64,000 nucleotides of DNA from Bugula neritina (taxonomy: Eukaryota > Bryozoa > Gymnolaemata > Cheilostomatida > Bugulidae): NCBI GenBank assembly GCA_964035545.1, contig OZ037766.1, positions 17,883,581 to 17,947,580 of the forward strand. Direction: 5' to 3'. Below the pieces are notes generated by a model. That model was not told the origin of the DNA and did no database searches. It saw only the letters and a list, made by a program, of their open reading frames with translations. How positions within the stretch are numbered: position 1 is the first letter of the stretch; each line of letters begins with the position of its first letter. This document shows positions 13,731 through 27,952 of this stretch, piece after piece. The translations under genes and the position numbers were made by a program.

Positions 13731-16700
13731 AGTGTTTTTCAGTATGTTGCAGTATGTTGCAGTGTATTTCAGTATGTTACAGTGTATTTCCGTAGGTTTC
13801 AGTGTCTTGCAGTATAATTCAGCATGTTGCAGTATATTTCAGGATGTTGCAGTATGTTTCAGTATGTTACAGTATTTTGCAGTATTTTGCAGTATAGTTC
13901 AGTGTGTTACAGTATATTTCATTATGTTGCAGTATGTTGCAGTATATTTCAGTAGTTTGCAACATATTTCAGTAGGTTACCATATATTTCGGTATGTTGC
14001 AGCATATTTCAATGTGTTGCAGTGTATTTCAATATGTTACAGTGTATTTCAGTATGTTGCAGTATATTTCAGTATGTTACAGTATGTTTCAGTATGTTGC
14101 AGTATATTTCAGTGGGTTATAGTACATTTCAGTATGATACAGCGTATTTCAGTATGTTACAGTGTATTTCAGTATGTTGCAGTATTTTGCAACATATTTC
14201 AGTATGTTACAGCGTATTTCGGTATGTTGCAGTATATTTCAGTATGTTACAAAAAATTTCAGTATGTTACAGTACATTTCCGTAAATTACACTATACTTC
14301 AGTGAGTTGTAGTGTATTTCAGTATCTTGCAGTATATCTCAGTATGTTACTGTATATTTCAGTATGTTACAGTATGTTTCAGTGTGTTACAGTAAATTTC
14401 AGTATGTTACAGTGCATTTGCAGATATTACACTATACTTCAGTGAGTTTTAGTGTCTTTCAGTATGTTGCAGTATATTTCAGTATGTTGCAGTATTTTGC
14501 AATACATTTTAGTATGCTACAGTGTGTTTTAGTATGTTGCAATATATTTCAGTATGATACAATAAATTCCAGTATGTTACAGTACATTTCCATAAATTAC
14601 ACTATACTTCAGTGAGTTGTAGTACATTTTGGTATCTTGCAGTATATCTCAGTAGGTTACAGTATATTTCAGTATGTTGCAGTATATTTCAGCATGTTTC
14701 AGTATATTTCAGTATGTCACAGTGCGTTTCCAGATATTACACTATACTTCAGTGAGTTTTAGTGTTTTTCAGTATGTTGCAGTATGTTGCAGTGTATTTC
14801 AGTATGTTACAGTGTATTTCAGTAGGTTTCAGTGTCTTGCAGTATAATTCAGCATGTTGCAGTATATTTCAGGATGTTGCGGTATGTTTCAGTATGTTAC
14901 AGTATTTTGCAGTATTTTGCAGTATAGTTCAGTGTGTTACAGTATATTTCATTATGTTGCAGTATGTTGCAGTATATTTCAGTAGTTTGCAACATATTTC
15001 AGTAGGTTACCATATATTTCGGTATGTTGCAGCATATTTCAATGTGTTGCAGTGTATTTCAATATGTTACAGTGTATTTCAGTATGTTGCAGTATGTTGC
15101 AGTATGATGCAGTATGTTTCAGTGTATTTCTGTATGTTACAGTGTATTTCAGTATGTTGCAGTATATTTCAGTATGTTACAGTATGTTTCAGTACGTTGC
15201 AGTATATTTCAGTGGGTTATAGTATATTTCAATATGATACAGCGTATTTCAGTATGTTACAGTGTATTTCAGTATGTTGCAGCATTTTGCAATATATTTC
15301 AGTATGTTACAGCGTATTTCAGTATGTTGCAGTATATTTCCGTAAATTACACCATACTTCAGTGAGTTGTAGTATATTTCAGTATCTTGCAGTATATCTC
15401 AGTATGTTACTGTATATTTCAGTATGTTACAGTAAATTTCAGTATGTTACAGTGCATTTGCAGATATTACACTATACTTCAGTGCGTTTTAGTGTCTTTC
15501 AGTATGTTCCAGTATATTTAAGTATGTTGCAGTATTTTGCAATATATTTTAGTATGTTACAGTGTATTTCAGTACGTTGCAGTATATTTCAGTATGATAC
15601 AATAAATTTCAGTGTGTTACAGTACATTTCTGCAAATTACACTATACTTCAGTGTTTTGTAGTATATTTCAGTATCTTGCAGTATAATTCAGTATGTTAC
15701 AGTTTATTTCAGTATGTTCCAGTATATTTCAGCGTGTTTCAGTATATTTCAGCATGCCACACTACATTTTTAGATTTTTCACTATACTTCAGTGAGTTTT
15801 AGTGTCTTTCAGTATGTTGCAGTATAATTCGGTATCTTGCAACTTATTTCAATGTGTTGCAATGTATTTCAATATGTTACAGTGTATTTAAGTATGTTGC
15901 AGTATGTTGCAGTGTATTTCAGTATGTTACAGTGTATTTCAGTAGGTTTCAGTATCTTGCAGTATATTTCAGTATGTTGCAGTATATTTCAGTGGGTTAC
16001 AGTATATTCCAGTATGTTCCAGTATGTTGCAGTATATTTCAGTATGTTGCAGTGTATTTCAGTATGTTACAGTGTATTTCAGTATGTTGCAGTATGTTGC
16101 AGTGTATTTCTGTATGTTACAGCGAATTTCTGTATGTTACAGTGTATTTCAGTAGTTTGCAACATATTTCAGTAGGTTACCATATATTTCGGTATGTTGC
16201 AGCATATTTCAATGTGTTGCAGTGTATTTCAATATGTTACAGTGTATTTTAGTATGTTGCAGTATGTTGCAGTGTATTTCTGTATGTTACAGGGTATTTC
16301 AGTATGTTGCAGTGTATTTCAGTATGTTGCAGTATATTTCAGTATGTTACAGTATGTTTCAGTATGTTGCAGTATATTTCAGTGGGTTATAGTATATTTC
16401 AGTATGATACAGCGTATTTCAGTATGTTACAGTATATTTCAGTGTGTTACAGTATGTTGAGTATATTTCAGTAGTTTGCAACATATTTCAGTAGGTTACC
16501 AGATATTTCGGTATGTTGCAGCATATTTCAATGTGTTGCAGTGTATTTCAATATGTTACAGTGTATTTCAGTATGTTGCAGTATGTTTCAGTATGTTGCA
16601 GTATATTTCAGTGGGTTATAGTATATTTCAGTATGATACAGCGTATTTCAGTATGTTACAGTGTATTTCAGTATGTTGCAGTATTTTGCAATATATTTCA

Positions 16701-17347
16701 GTATGTTACAGCGTATTTCAGTATGTTGCAGTATATTTCAGTATGTTACAAAAAATTTCAGTATGTTACAGTACATTTCCGTAAATTACACTATACTTCA
16801 GTGAGTTGTAGTGTATTTCAGTATCTTGCAGTATATCTCAGCATGTTACTGTATATTTCAGTATGTTACAGTATGTTTCAGTGTGTTACAGTAAATTTCA
16901 GTATGTTACAGTGCATTTGCAGATATTACACTATACTTCAGTGAGTTTTAGTGTCTTTCAGTATGTTGCAGTATATTTCAGTATGTTGCAGTATTTTGAA
17001 ATACATTTTAGTATGTTACAGTGTATTTTAGTATGTTGCAATATATTTCAGTATGATACAATAAATTCCAGTATGTTACAGTACATTTCCATAAATTACA
17101 CTATACTTCAGTGAGTTGTAGTACATTTTGGTATCTTGCAGTATATCTCAGTAGGTTACAGTATATTTCAGTATGTTGCAGTATATTTCAGTATGTTTCA
17201 GTATATTTCAGTGTATTTCAGTAGGTTTCAGTGTTTTGCAGTATAATTCAGCATGTTGCAGTATATTTCAGTATCTTGCAGTATATCTCAGTATGTTACA
17301 GTATATTTCAGTATGTTACAGCATATTTCAGTGTGTTACAGTATGTT

Positions 17348-20300
17348 GAGTATATTTCAGTAGTTTGCAACATATTTCAGTAGGTTACCAGATATTTCGG
17401 TATGATGCAGCATATTTCAATGTGTTGCAGTGCATTTCAATATGTTACAGTGTATTTCAGTATGTTGCAGTATGTTGCAGTATGATGCAGTATGTTGCAG
17501 TGTATTTCTGATTTTTACAGTGTATTTCAGTATGTTGCAGTATATTTCAGTATGTTACAGTATGTTTCAGTATGTTGCAGTATATTTCAGTGGGTTATAG
17601 TATATTTCAGTATGCTACAGCGTATTTCAGTATGTTACAGTGTATTTCAGTATGTTACAGTATGTTTCAGTATGTTGCAGTATATTTCCGTGGGTTATAG
17701 TATATTTCAGTATGATACAGCGTATTTCAGTATGTTTCAGTGTATTTCAGTATGTTGCGGTATTTTGCAATGCATTTCAGTATGTTACAGTGTATTTCAG
17801 TATGTTGCAGTATATTTCAGTATGTTACAATAAATTTCAGTATGTTACAGTACATTTCCATAAATTACACTATACTTCAGTGAGTTGTAGTATATTTCAG
17901 TATCTTGCAGTATATCTCAGTTTGTTACAGTATATTTCAGTGTGTTACAGTAAATTTCAGTATGTTACAGTGCATTTGCAGATATTACACTATACTTCAG
18001 TGAGTTTTAGTGTCTTTCAGTATGTTGCAGTATATTTAAGTATGTTGCAGTATTTTGCAATATATTTTAGTATGTTACAGTGTATTTCAGTACGTTGCAG
18101 TATATTTCAGTATGATACAATAAATTTCAGTGTGTTACAGTACATTTCTGCAAACTACACTATACTTCAGTGAGTTGTAGTATATTTCAGTATCTTGCAG
18201 TATATCTCAGTATGTTACAGTTTATTTCAGTATGTTCCAGTATATTTCAACGTGTTTCAGTATATTTCAGTATGCCACAGTGCATTTTTAGATTTTTCAC
18301 TATACTTCAGTGAATTTTAGTGTCTTTCAGTATGTTGCAGTATATTTCGGTATCTTGCAACTTATTTCAATGTGTTGCAATGTATTTCAATATGTTACAG
18401 TGTATTTCAGTATGTTGCAGTATGTTGCAGTGTATTTCAGTATGTTACAGTGTATTTCAGTAGGTTTCAGTATCTTGCAGTATATTTCAGTATGTTGCAG
18501 TATATTTCAGTGGGTTACAGTATATTCCAGTATGTTCCATTATGTTGCAGTATATTTCAGTATGTTGCAGTGTATTTCAGTATGTTACAGTGTATTTCAG
18601 TATGTTGCAGTATGTTGCAGTGTATTTCTGTATGTTACAGCGTATTTCTGTATGTTACAGTGTATTTCAGTAGTTTGCAACATATTTCAGTAGGTTACCA
18701 TATATTTCGGTATGTTGCAGCATATTTCAATGAATTGCAGTGTATTTCAATATGTTACAGTGTATTTCAGTATGTTGCAGTATGTTGCAGTGTATTTCTG
18801 TATGTTACAGGGTATTTCAGTATGTTGCAGTATATTTCAGTATGTTACAGTATGTTTCAGTATGTTGCAGTATATTTCCGTGGGTTATAGTATATTTCAG
18901 TATGATACAGCGTATTTCAGTATGTTACAGTGTATTTCAGTATGTTGCAGTATTTTGGAACGCATTTCAGTATGTTACAGTGTATTTCAGTATGTTGCAG
19001 TATATTTCAGTATGTTACAATAAATTTCAGTATGTTACAGTACATTTCCGTAAATTACACCATACTTCAGTGAGTTGTAGTATATTTCAGTATTCGGCAG
19101 TATATCTCAGTATGTTACAGTATATTTCAGTATGTTACAGTATATTTCAGTGTGTTACAGTATGTTGAGTATATTTCAGTAGTTTGCAACATATTTCAGT
19201 AGGTTACCAGATATTTCGGTATATTGCAGCATATTTCAATGTGTTGCAGTGTATTTCAATATGTTACAGTGTATTTCAGCATGTTGCAGTATGTTGCAGT
19301 ATGATGCAGTATGTTTCAGTGTATTTCTGTATGTTACAGTGTATTTCAGTATCTTGCAGTATATTTCAGTATGTTACAGTATGTTTCAGTATGTTGCAGT
19401 ATATTTCAGTGGGTTATAGTATATTTCAGTATGATACAGCGTATTTCAGTATGTTACAGTGTATTTCAGTATGTTGCAGTATTTTGCAATATATTTCAGT
19501 ATGTTACAGCGTATTTCAGTATGTTGCAGTATATTTCAGTATGTTGCAGTGTTTTGCAATATATTTTAGTATGTTACAGTGTATTTCAGTACATTGCAGT
19601 ATATTTCAGTATGACACAATAAATTTCAGTGTGTTACAGTACATATCTGCAAATTACACTATACTTCAGTGAGTTGTAGTATATTTCAGTATCTTGCAGT
19701 ATATCTCAGTATGTTACAGTTTATTTCAGTATGTTCCAGTATATTTCAGCGTGTTTCAGTATAGTTCAGTATGCCACAGTGCATTTTTAGATTTTTCACT
19801 ATACTTCAGTGAGTTTTAGTGTCTTTCAGTATGTTGCAGTATATTTCGGTATCTTGCAACTTATTTCAATGTGTTGCAATGTATTTCAATATGTTACAGT
19901 GTATTTCAGTATGTTGCAGTATTTTGCAGTGTATTTAAGTATGTTACAGTGTATTTCAGTAGGTTTCAGTATCTTGCAGTATATTTCAGTATGTTGCAGT
20001 ATATTTCAGTGGGTTACAGTATATTCCAGTATGTTCCAGTATGTTGCAGTATATTTCAGTATGTTACAGTGTATTTCAGTATGTTGCAGTATGTTGCAGT
20101 GTATTTCTGTATGTTACAGCGTATTTCTGTATGTTACAGTGTGTTTCAGTAGTTTGCAACATATTTCAGTAGGTTACCATATATTTCGGTATGTTGCAGC
20201 ATATTTCAACGCGTTGCAGTGTATTTGAATATGTTACAGTGTATTTCAGTATGTTGCAGTATGTTGCAGTGTATTTCTGTATGTTACAGGGTATTTCAGT

Positions 20301-21275
20301 ATGTTGCAGTATATTTCAGTATGTTACAGTATGGTACAGTATGTTGCAGTATATTTCCGTGGGTTATAGTGTATTTCAGTATGATACAGCGTATTTCAGT
20401 ATGTTACAGTGTATTTCAGTATGTTGCAGTATTTTGCAATGCATTTCAGTATGTTACAGTGTATTTCAGTATGTTGCAGTATATTTCAGTATGTTATAAT
20501 AAATTTCAGTATGTTACAGTACATTTCCGTAAATTACACTATACCTCAGTGAGTTGTAGTATATTTCAGTATCTTGCAGTATATCTCAGTATGTTACAGT
20601 ATATTTCAGTATGTTACAGCATATTTCAGTGTGTTACAGTATGTTGAGTATATTTCAGTAGTTTGCAACATATTTCAGTAGGTTACCAGATATTTCCGTA
20701 TGTTGCAGCATATTTCAATGTGTTGCAGTGCATTTCAATATGTTACAGTGTATTTCAGTATGTTGCAGTATGTTGCAGTATGATGCAGTATGTTGCAGTG
20801 TATTTCTGATTGTTACAGTGTATTTCAGTATGTTGCAGTATATTTCAGTATGTTACAGTATGTTTCACTATGTTGCAGTATATTTCAGTGGGTTATAGTA
20901 TATTTCAGTATGATACAGCGTATTTCAGTATGTTACAGTGTATTTCAGTATGTTACAGTATGTTTCAGTATGTTGCAGTATATTTCCGTGGGTTATAGTA
21001 TATTTCAGTATGATACAGCGTATTTCAGTATGTTTCAGTGTATTTCAGTATGTTGCGGTATTTTGCAATGCATTTCAGTATGTTACAGTGTATTTCAGTA
21101 TGTTGCAGTATATTTCAGTATGTTACAATAAATTTCAGTATGTTACAGTACATTTCCGTAAATTATACCATACTTCAATGAGTTGTAGTATATTTCAGTA
21201 TCTTGCAGCATATCTCAGTATGTTACAGTATATTTCAGTATGTTACAGTATATTTCAGTGTGTTACAGTATGTTG
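17348..21275 (+). repeat. 3.9-kb super-repeat, copy 2 of 3
   Basis: Marker segments 1819+1479+629 bp, offset +17,290 from copy 1 up to the 100-bp length difference and +17,390 after it. Shared rare variants include the TATTCGGCAG decamer near 19,091 (also near 1,701 and in copy 3) and TATGGTACAG near 20,331. Confidence 0.85.
20646..21275 (+). repeat. 629-bp unit
   Basis: A single 629-bp unit, last segment of super-repeat copy 2, collinear with 3,256-3,885. Confidence 0.88.
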
Positions 21276-24200
21276 AGTATATTTCAGTAGTTTGCAACAT
21301 ATTTCAGTAGGTTACCAGATATTTCGGTATGTTGCAGCATATTTCAATGTGTTGCAGTGTATTTCAATATGTTACAGTGTATTTCAGTATGTTGCAGTAT
21401 GTTGCAGTATGATGCAGTATGTTTCAGTGTATTTCTGTATGTTACAGTAAATTTCAGTATGTTGCAGTATATTTCAGTATGTTACAGTATGTTTCAGTAT
21501 GTTGCAGTATATTTCAGTGGGTTATAGTATATTTCAGTATGTTACAGCGTATTTCAGTATGTTACAGTGTATTTCAGTATGTTGCAGCATTTTGCAATAT
21601 ATTTCAGTATGTTACAGCGTATTTCAGTATGTTGCAGTATATTTCAGTATCTTGCAGTATATCTCAGTATGTTACAGTATATTTCAGTATGTTACAGCAT
21701 ATTTCAGTGTGTTACAGTATGTTGAGTATATTTCAGTAGTTTGCAACATATTTCAGTAGGTTACCAGATATTTCGGTATGTTGCAGCATATTTCAATGTG
21801 TTGCAGTGTATTTCAATATGTTACAGTGTATTTCAGTATGTTGCAGTATGTTTCAGTATGTTGCAGTATATTTCAGTGGGTTATAGTATATTTCAGTATG
21901 ATACAGCGTATTTCAGTATGTTACAGTGTATTTCAGTATGTTGCAGTATTTTGCAATATATTTCAGTATGTTACAGCGTATTTCAGTATGTTGCAGTATA
22001 TTTCAGTATGTTACAAAAAATTTCAGTATGTTACAGTACATTTCCGTAAATTACACTATACTTCAGTGAGTTGTAGTGTATTTCAGTATCTTGCAGTATA
22101 TCTCAGTATGTTACTGTATATTTCAGTATGTTACACTATGTTTCAGTGTGTTACAGTAAATTTCAGTATGTTACAGTGCATTTGCAGATATTACGCTATA
22201 CTTCAGTGAGTTTTAGTGTCTTTCAGTATGTTGCAGTATATTTCAGTATGTTGCAGTATTTTGCAATACATTTTAGTATGTTACAGTGTATTTTAGTATG
22301 TTGCAATATATTTCAGTATGATACAATAAATTCCAGTATGTTACAGTACATTTCCATAAATTACACTATACTTCAGTGAGTTGTAGTACATTTTGGTATC
22401 TTGCAGTATATCTCAGTAGGTTACAGTATATTTCAGTATGTTGCAGTATATTTCAGTATGTTTCAGTATATTTCAGTGTATTTCAGTAGGTTTCAGTGTT
22501 TTGCAGTATAATTCAGCATGTTGCAGTATATTTCAGTATCTTGCAGTATATCTCAGTATGTTACAGTATATTTCAGTATGTTACAGCATATTTCAGTGTG
22601 TTAGAGTATGTTGAGTATATTTCAGTAGTTTGCAACATATTTCAGTAGGTTACCAGATATTTCGGTATGTTGCAGCATATTTCAATGTGTTGCAGTGCAT
22701 TTCAATATGTTACAGTGTATTTCAGTATGTTGCAGTATGTTGCAGTATGATGCAGTATGTTGCAGTGTATTTCTGATTGTTACAGTGTATTTCAGTATGT
22801 TGCAGTATATTTCAGTATGTTACAGTATGTTTCAGTATGTTGCAGTATATTTCAGTGGGTTATAGTATATTTCAGTATGCTACAGCGTATTTCAGTATGT
22901 TACAGTGTATTTCAGTATGTTACAGTATGTTTCAGTATGTTGCAGTATATTTCCGTGGGTTATAGTATATTTCAGTATGATACAGCGTATTTCAGTATGT
23001 TTCAGTGTATTTCAGTATGTTGCGGTATTTTGCAATGCATTTCAGTATGTTACAGTGTATTTCAGTATGTTGCAGTATATTTCAGTATGTTACAATAAAT
23101 TTCAGTATGTTACAGTACATTTCCATAAATTACACTATACTTCAGTGAGTTGTAGTATATTTCAGTATCTTGCAGTATATCTCAGTTTGTTACAGTATAT
23201 TTCAGTGTGTTACAGTAAATTTCAGTATGTTACAGTGCATTTGCAGATATTACACTATACTTCAGTGAGTTTTAGTGTCTTTCAGTATGTTGCAGTATAT
23301 TTCAGTATGTTACAATAAATTTCAGTATGTTACAGTACATTTCCGTAAATTACACCATACTTCAGTGAGTTGCAGTATGATGCAGTATGTTTCAGTGTAT
23401 TTCTGTATGTTACAGTGTATTTCAGTATCTTGCAGTATATTTCAGTATGTTACAGTATGTTTCAGTATGTTGCAGTATATTTCAGTGGGTTATAGTATAT
23501 TTCAGTATGATACAGCGTATTTCAGTATGTTACAGTGTATTTCAGTATGTTGCAGTATTTTGCAATATATTTCAGTATGTTACAGCGTATTTCAGTATGT
23601 TGCAGTATATTTCAGTATGTTGCAGTGTTTTGCAATATATTTTAGTATGTTACAGTGTATTTCAGTACGTTGCAGTATATTTCAGTATGATACAATAAAT
23701 TTCAGTGTGTTACAGTACATATCTGCAAATTACACTATACTTCAGTGAGTTGTAGTATATTTCAGTATCTTGCAGTATATCTCAGTATGTTACAGTTTAT
23801 TTCAGTATGTTCCAGTATATTTCAGCGTGTTTCAGTATATTTCAGTATGCCACAGTGCATTTTTAGATTTTTCACTATACTTCAGTGAGTTTTAGTGTCT
23901 TTCAGTATGTTGCAGTATATTTCGGTATCTTGCAACTTATTTCAATGTGTTGCAATGTATTTCAATATGTTACAGTGTATTTCAGTATGTTGCAGTATGT
24001 TGCAGTGTATTTCAGTATGTTACAGTGTATTTCAGTAGGTTTCAGTATCTTGCAGTATATTTCAGTATGTTGCAGTATATTTCAGTGGGTTACAGTATAT
24101 TCCAGTATGTTCCAGTATGTTGCAGTATATTTCAGTATGTTACAGTGTATTTCAGTATGTTGCAGTATGTTGCAGTGTATTTCTGTATGTTACAGCGTAT

Positions 24201-24721
24201 TTCTGTATGTTACAGTGTGTTTCAGTAGTTTGCAACATATTTCAGTAGGTTACCATATATTTCGGTATGTTGCAGCATATTTCAACGCGTTGCAGTGTAT
24301 TTGAATATGTTACAGTGTATTTCAGTATGTTGCAGTATGTTGCAGTGTATTTCTGTATGTTACAGGGTATTTCAGTATGTTGCAGTATATTTCAGTATGT
24401 TACAGTATGGTACAGTATGTTGCAGTATATTTCCGTGGGTTATAGTGTATTTCAGTATGATACAGCGTATTTCAGTATGTTACAGTGTATTTCAGTATGT
24501 TGTAGTATTTTGCAATGCATTTCAGTATGTTACAGTGTATTTCAGTATGTTGCAGTATATTTCAGTATGTTATAATAAATTTCAGTATGTTACAGTACAT
24601 TTCCGTAAATTACACTATACCTCAGTGAGTTGTAGTATATTTCAGTATCTTGCAGTATATCTCAGTATGTTACAGTATATTTCAGTATGTTACAGCATAT
24701 TTCAGTGTGTTACAGTATGTT

Positions 24722-26271
24722 GAGTATATTTCAGTAGTTTGCAACATATTTCAGTAGGTTACCAGATATTTCCGTATGTTGCCGCATATTTCAATGTGTT
24801 GCAGTGCATTTCAATATGTTACAGTGTATTTCAGTATGTTGCAGTATGTTGCAGTCTGATGCAGTATGTTGCAGTGTATTTCTGATTGTTACAGTGTATT
24901 TCAGTATGTTGCAGTATATTTCAGTATGTTACAGTATGTTTCACTATGTTGCAGTATATTTCAGTGGGTTATAGTATATTTCAGTATGATACAGCGTATT
25001 TCAGTATGTTACAGTGTATTTCAGTATGTTGCAGCATTTTGCAATATATTTCAGTATGTTACAGCGTATTTCAGTATGTTGCAGTATATTTCAGTATGTT
25101 ACAATAAATTTCAGTATGTTACAGTACATTTTCGTAAATTACACCATACTTCAGTGAGTTGTAGTATATTTCAGTATCTTGCAGTATATCTCAGTATGTT
25201 ACTGTATATTTCAGTATGTTACAGTATATTTCAGTGTGTTACAGTAAATTTCAGTATGTTACAGTGCATTTGCAGATATTACACTATACTTCAGTGAGTT
25301 TTAGTGTCTTTCAGTATGTTCCAGTATATTTAAGTATGTTGCAGTATTTTGCAATATATTTTAGTATGTTACAGTGTATTTCAGTACGTTGCAGTATATT
25401 TCAGTATGATACAATAAATTTCAGTGTGTTACAGTACATTTCTGCAAATTACACTATACTTCAGTGTGTTGTAGTATTTTTCAGTATCTTGCAGTATATC
25501 TCAGTATGTTACAGTTTATTTCAGTATGTTCCAGTATATTTCAGCGTGTTTCAGTATATTTCAGCATGCCACAGTACATTTTTAGATTTTTCACTATACT
25601 TCAGTGAGTTTTAGTGTCTTTCAGTATGTTTCAGTATAATTCGGTATCTTGCAACTTATTTCAATGTGTTGCAATGTATTTCAATATGTTACAGTGTATT
25701 TAAGTATGTTGCAGTATGTTGCAGTGTATTTCAGTATGTTACAGTGTATTTCAGTAGGTTTCAGTATCTTGCAGTATATTTCAGTATGTTGCAGTATATT
25801 TCAGTGGGTTACAGTATATTCCAGTATGTTCCAGTATGTTGCAGTATATTTCAGTATGTTGCAGTGTATTTCAGTATGTTACAGTGTATTTCAGTATGTT
25901 GCAGTATGTTGCAGTGTATTTCTGTATGTTACAGCGTATTTCTGTATGTTACAGTGTATTTCAGTAGTTTGCAACATATTTCAGTAGGTTACCATATATT
26001 TCGGTATGTTGCAGCATATTTCAATGTGTTGCAGTGTATTTCAATATGTTACAGTGTATTTCAGTATGTTGCAGTATGTTGCAGTGTATTTCTGTATGTT
26101 ACAGAGTATTTCAGTATGTTGCAGTGTATTTCAGTATGTTGCAGTATATTTCAGTCTGTTACAGTATGTTTCAGTATGTTGCAGTATATTTCAGTGGGTT
26201 ATAGTATATTTCAGTATGATACAGCGTATTTCAGTATGTTACAGTATATTTCAGTGTGTTACAGTATGTTG
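24722..26271 (+). repeat. 1549-bp module, copy 3
   Basis: The same length and cassette order as copies 1 and 2 but without their private variants (it has TATCTTGCAAC and AGGTTTCAG), so it branches off earlier. Confidence 0.8.
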
Positions 26272-27952
26272 AGTATATTTCAGTAGTTTGCAACATATTT
26301 CAGTAGGTTACCAGATACTTCGGTATGTTGCAGCATATTTCAATGTGTTGCAGTGTATTTCAATATGTTACAGTGTATTTCAGTATGTTGCAGTATGTTG
26401 CAGTATGATGCAGTATGTTGCAGTGTATTTCTGATTGTTACAGTGTATTTCAGTATGTTGCAGTATATTTCAGTATGTTACAGTAAATTTCAGTATGTTA
26501 CAGTGCATTTGCAGATATTACACTATACTTCAGTGAGTTTTAGTGTCTTTCAGTATGTTGCAGTATATTACAGTATGTTGCAGTATTTTGCAATACATTT
26601 TAGTATGCTACAGTGTATTTTAGTATGTTGCAATATATTTCAGTATGATACAATAAATTCCAGTATGTTACAGTACATTTCCATAAATTACACTATACTT
26701 CAGTGAGTTGTAGTACATTTTGGTATCTTGCAGTATATCTCAGTAGGTTACAGTATATTTCAGTATGTTGCAGTATATTTCAGCATGTTTCAGTATATTT
26801 CAGTATGTCACAGTGCGTTTCCAGATATTACACTATACTTCAGTGAGTTTTAGTGTTTTTCAGTATGTTGCAGTATGTTGCAGTGTATTTCAGTATGTTA
26901 CAGTGTATTTCAGTAGGTTTCAGTGTCTTGCAGTATAATTCAGCATGTTGCAGTATATTTCAGGATGTTGCAGTATGTTTCAGTATGTTACAGTACTTTG
27001 CAGTATTTTGCAGTATAGTTCAGTGTGTTACAGTATATTTCATTATGTCGCAGTATGTTGCAGTATATTTCAGTAGTTTGCAACATATTTCAGTAGGTTA
27101 CCATATATTTCGGTATGTTGCAGCATATTTCAATGTGTTGCAGTGTATTTCAATATGTTACAGTGTATTTCAGTATGTTGCAGTATGTTGCAGTATGATG
27201 CAGTATGTTGCAGTGTATTTCTGATTGTTACAGTGTATTTCAGTATGTTGCAGTATATTTCAGTATGTTACAGTATGTTTCAGTATGTTGCAGTATATTT
27301 CAGTGGGTTATAGTATATTTCAGTATGATACAGCGTATTTCAGTATGTTACAGTGTATTTCAGTATGTTGCAGTATTTTGCAATATATTTCAGTATGTTA
27401 CAGCGTATTTCAGTATGTTGCAGTATATTTCAGTATGTTACAAAAAATTTCAGTATGTTACAGTACATTTCCGTAAATTACACTATACTTCAGTGAGTTG
27501 TAGTGTATTTCAGTATCTTGCAGTATATCTCAGTATGTTACTGTATATTTCAGTATGTTACAGTATGTTTCAGTGTGTTACAGTAAATTTCAGTATGTTA
27601 CAGTGCATTTGCAGATATTACACTATACTTCAGTGAGTTTTAGTGTCTTTCAGTATGTTGCAGTATATTTCAGTATGTTGCAGTATTTTGCAATACATTT
27701 TAGTATGCTACAGTGTATTTTAGTATGTTGCAATATATTTCAGTATGATACAATAAATTCCAGTATGTTACAGTACATTTCCATAAATTACACTATACTT
27801 CAGTGAGTTGTAGTACATTTTGGTATCTTGCAGTATATCTCAGTAGGTTACAGTATATTTCAGTATGTTGCAGTATATTTCAGCATGTTTCAGTATATTT
27901 CAGTATGTCACAGTGCGTTTCCAGATATTACACTATACTTCAGTGAGTTTTA

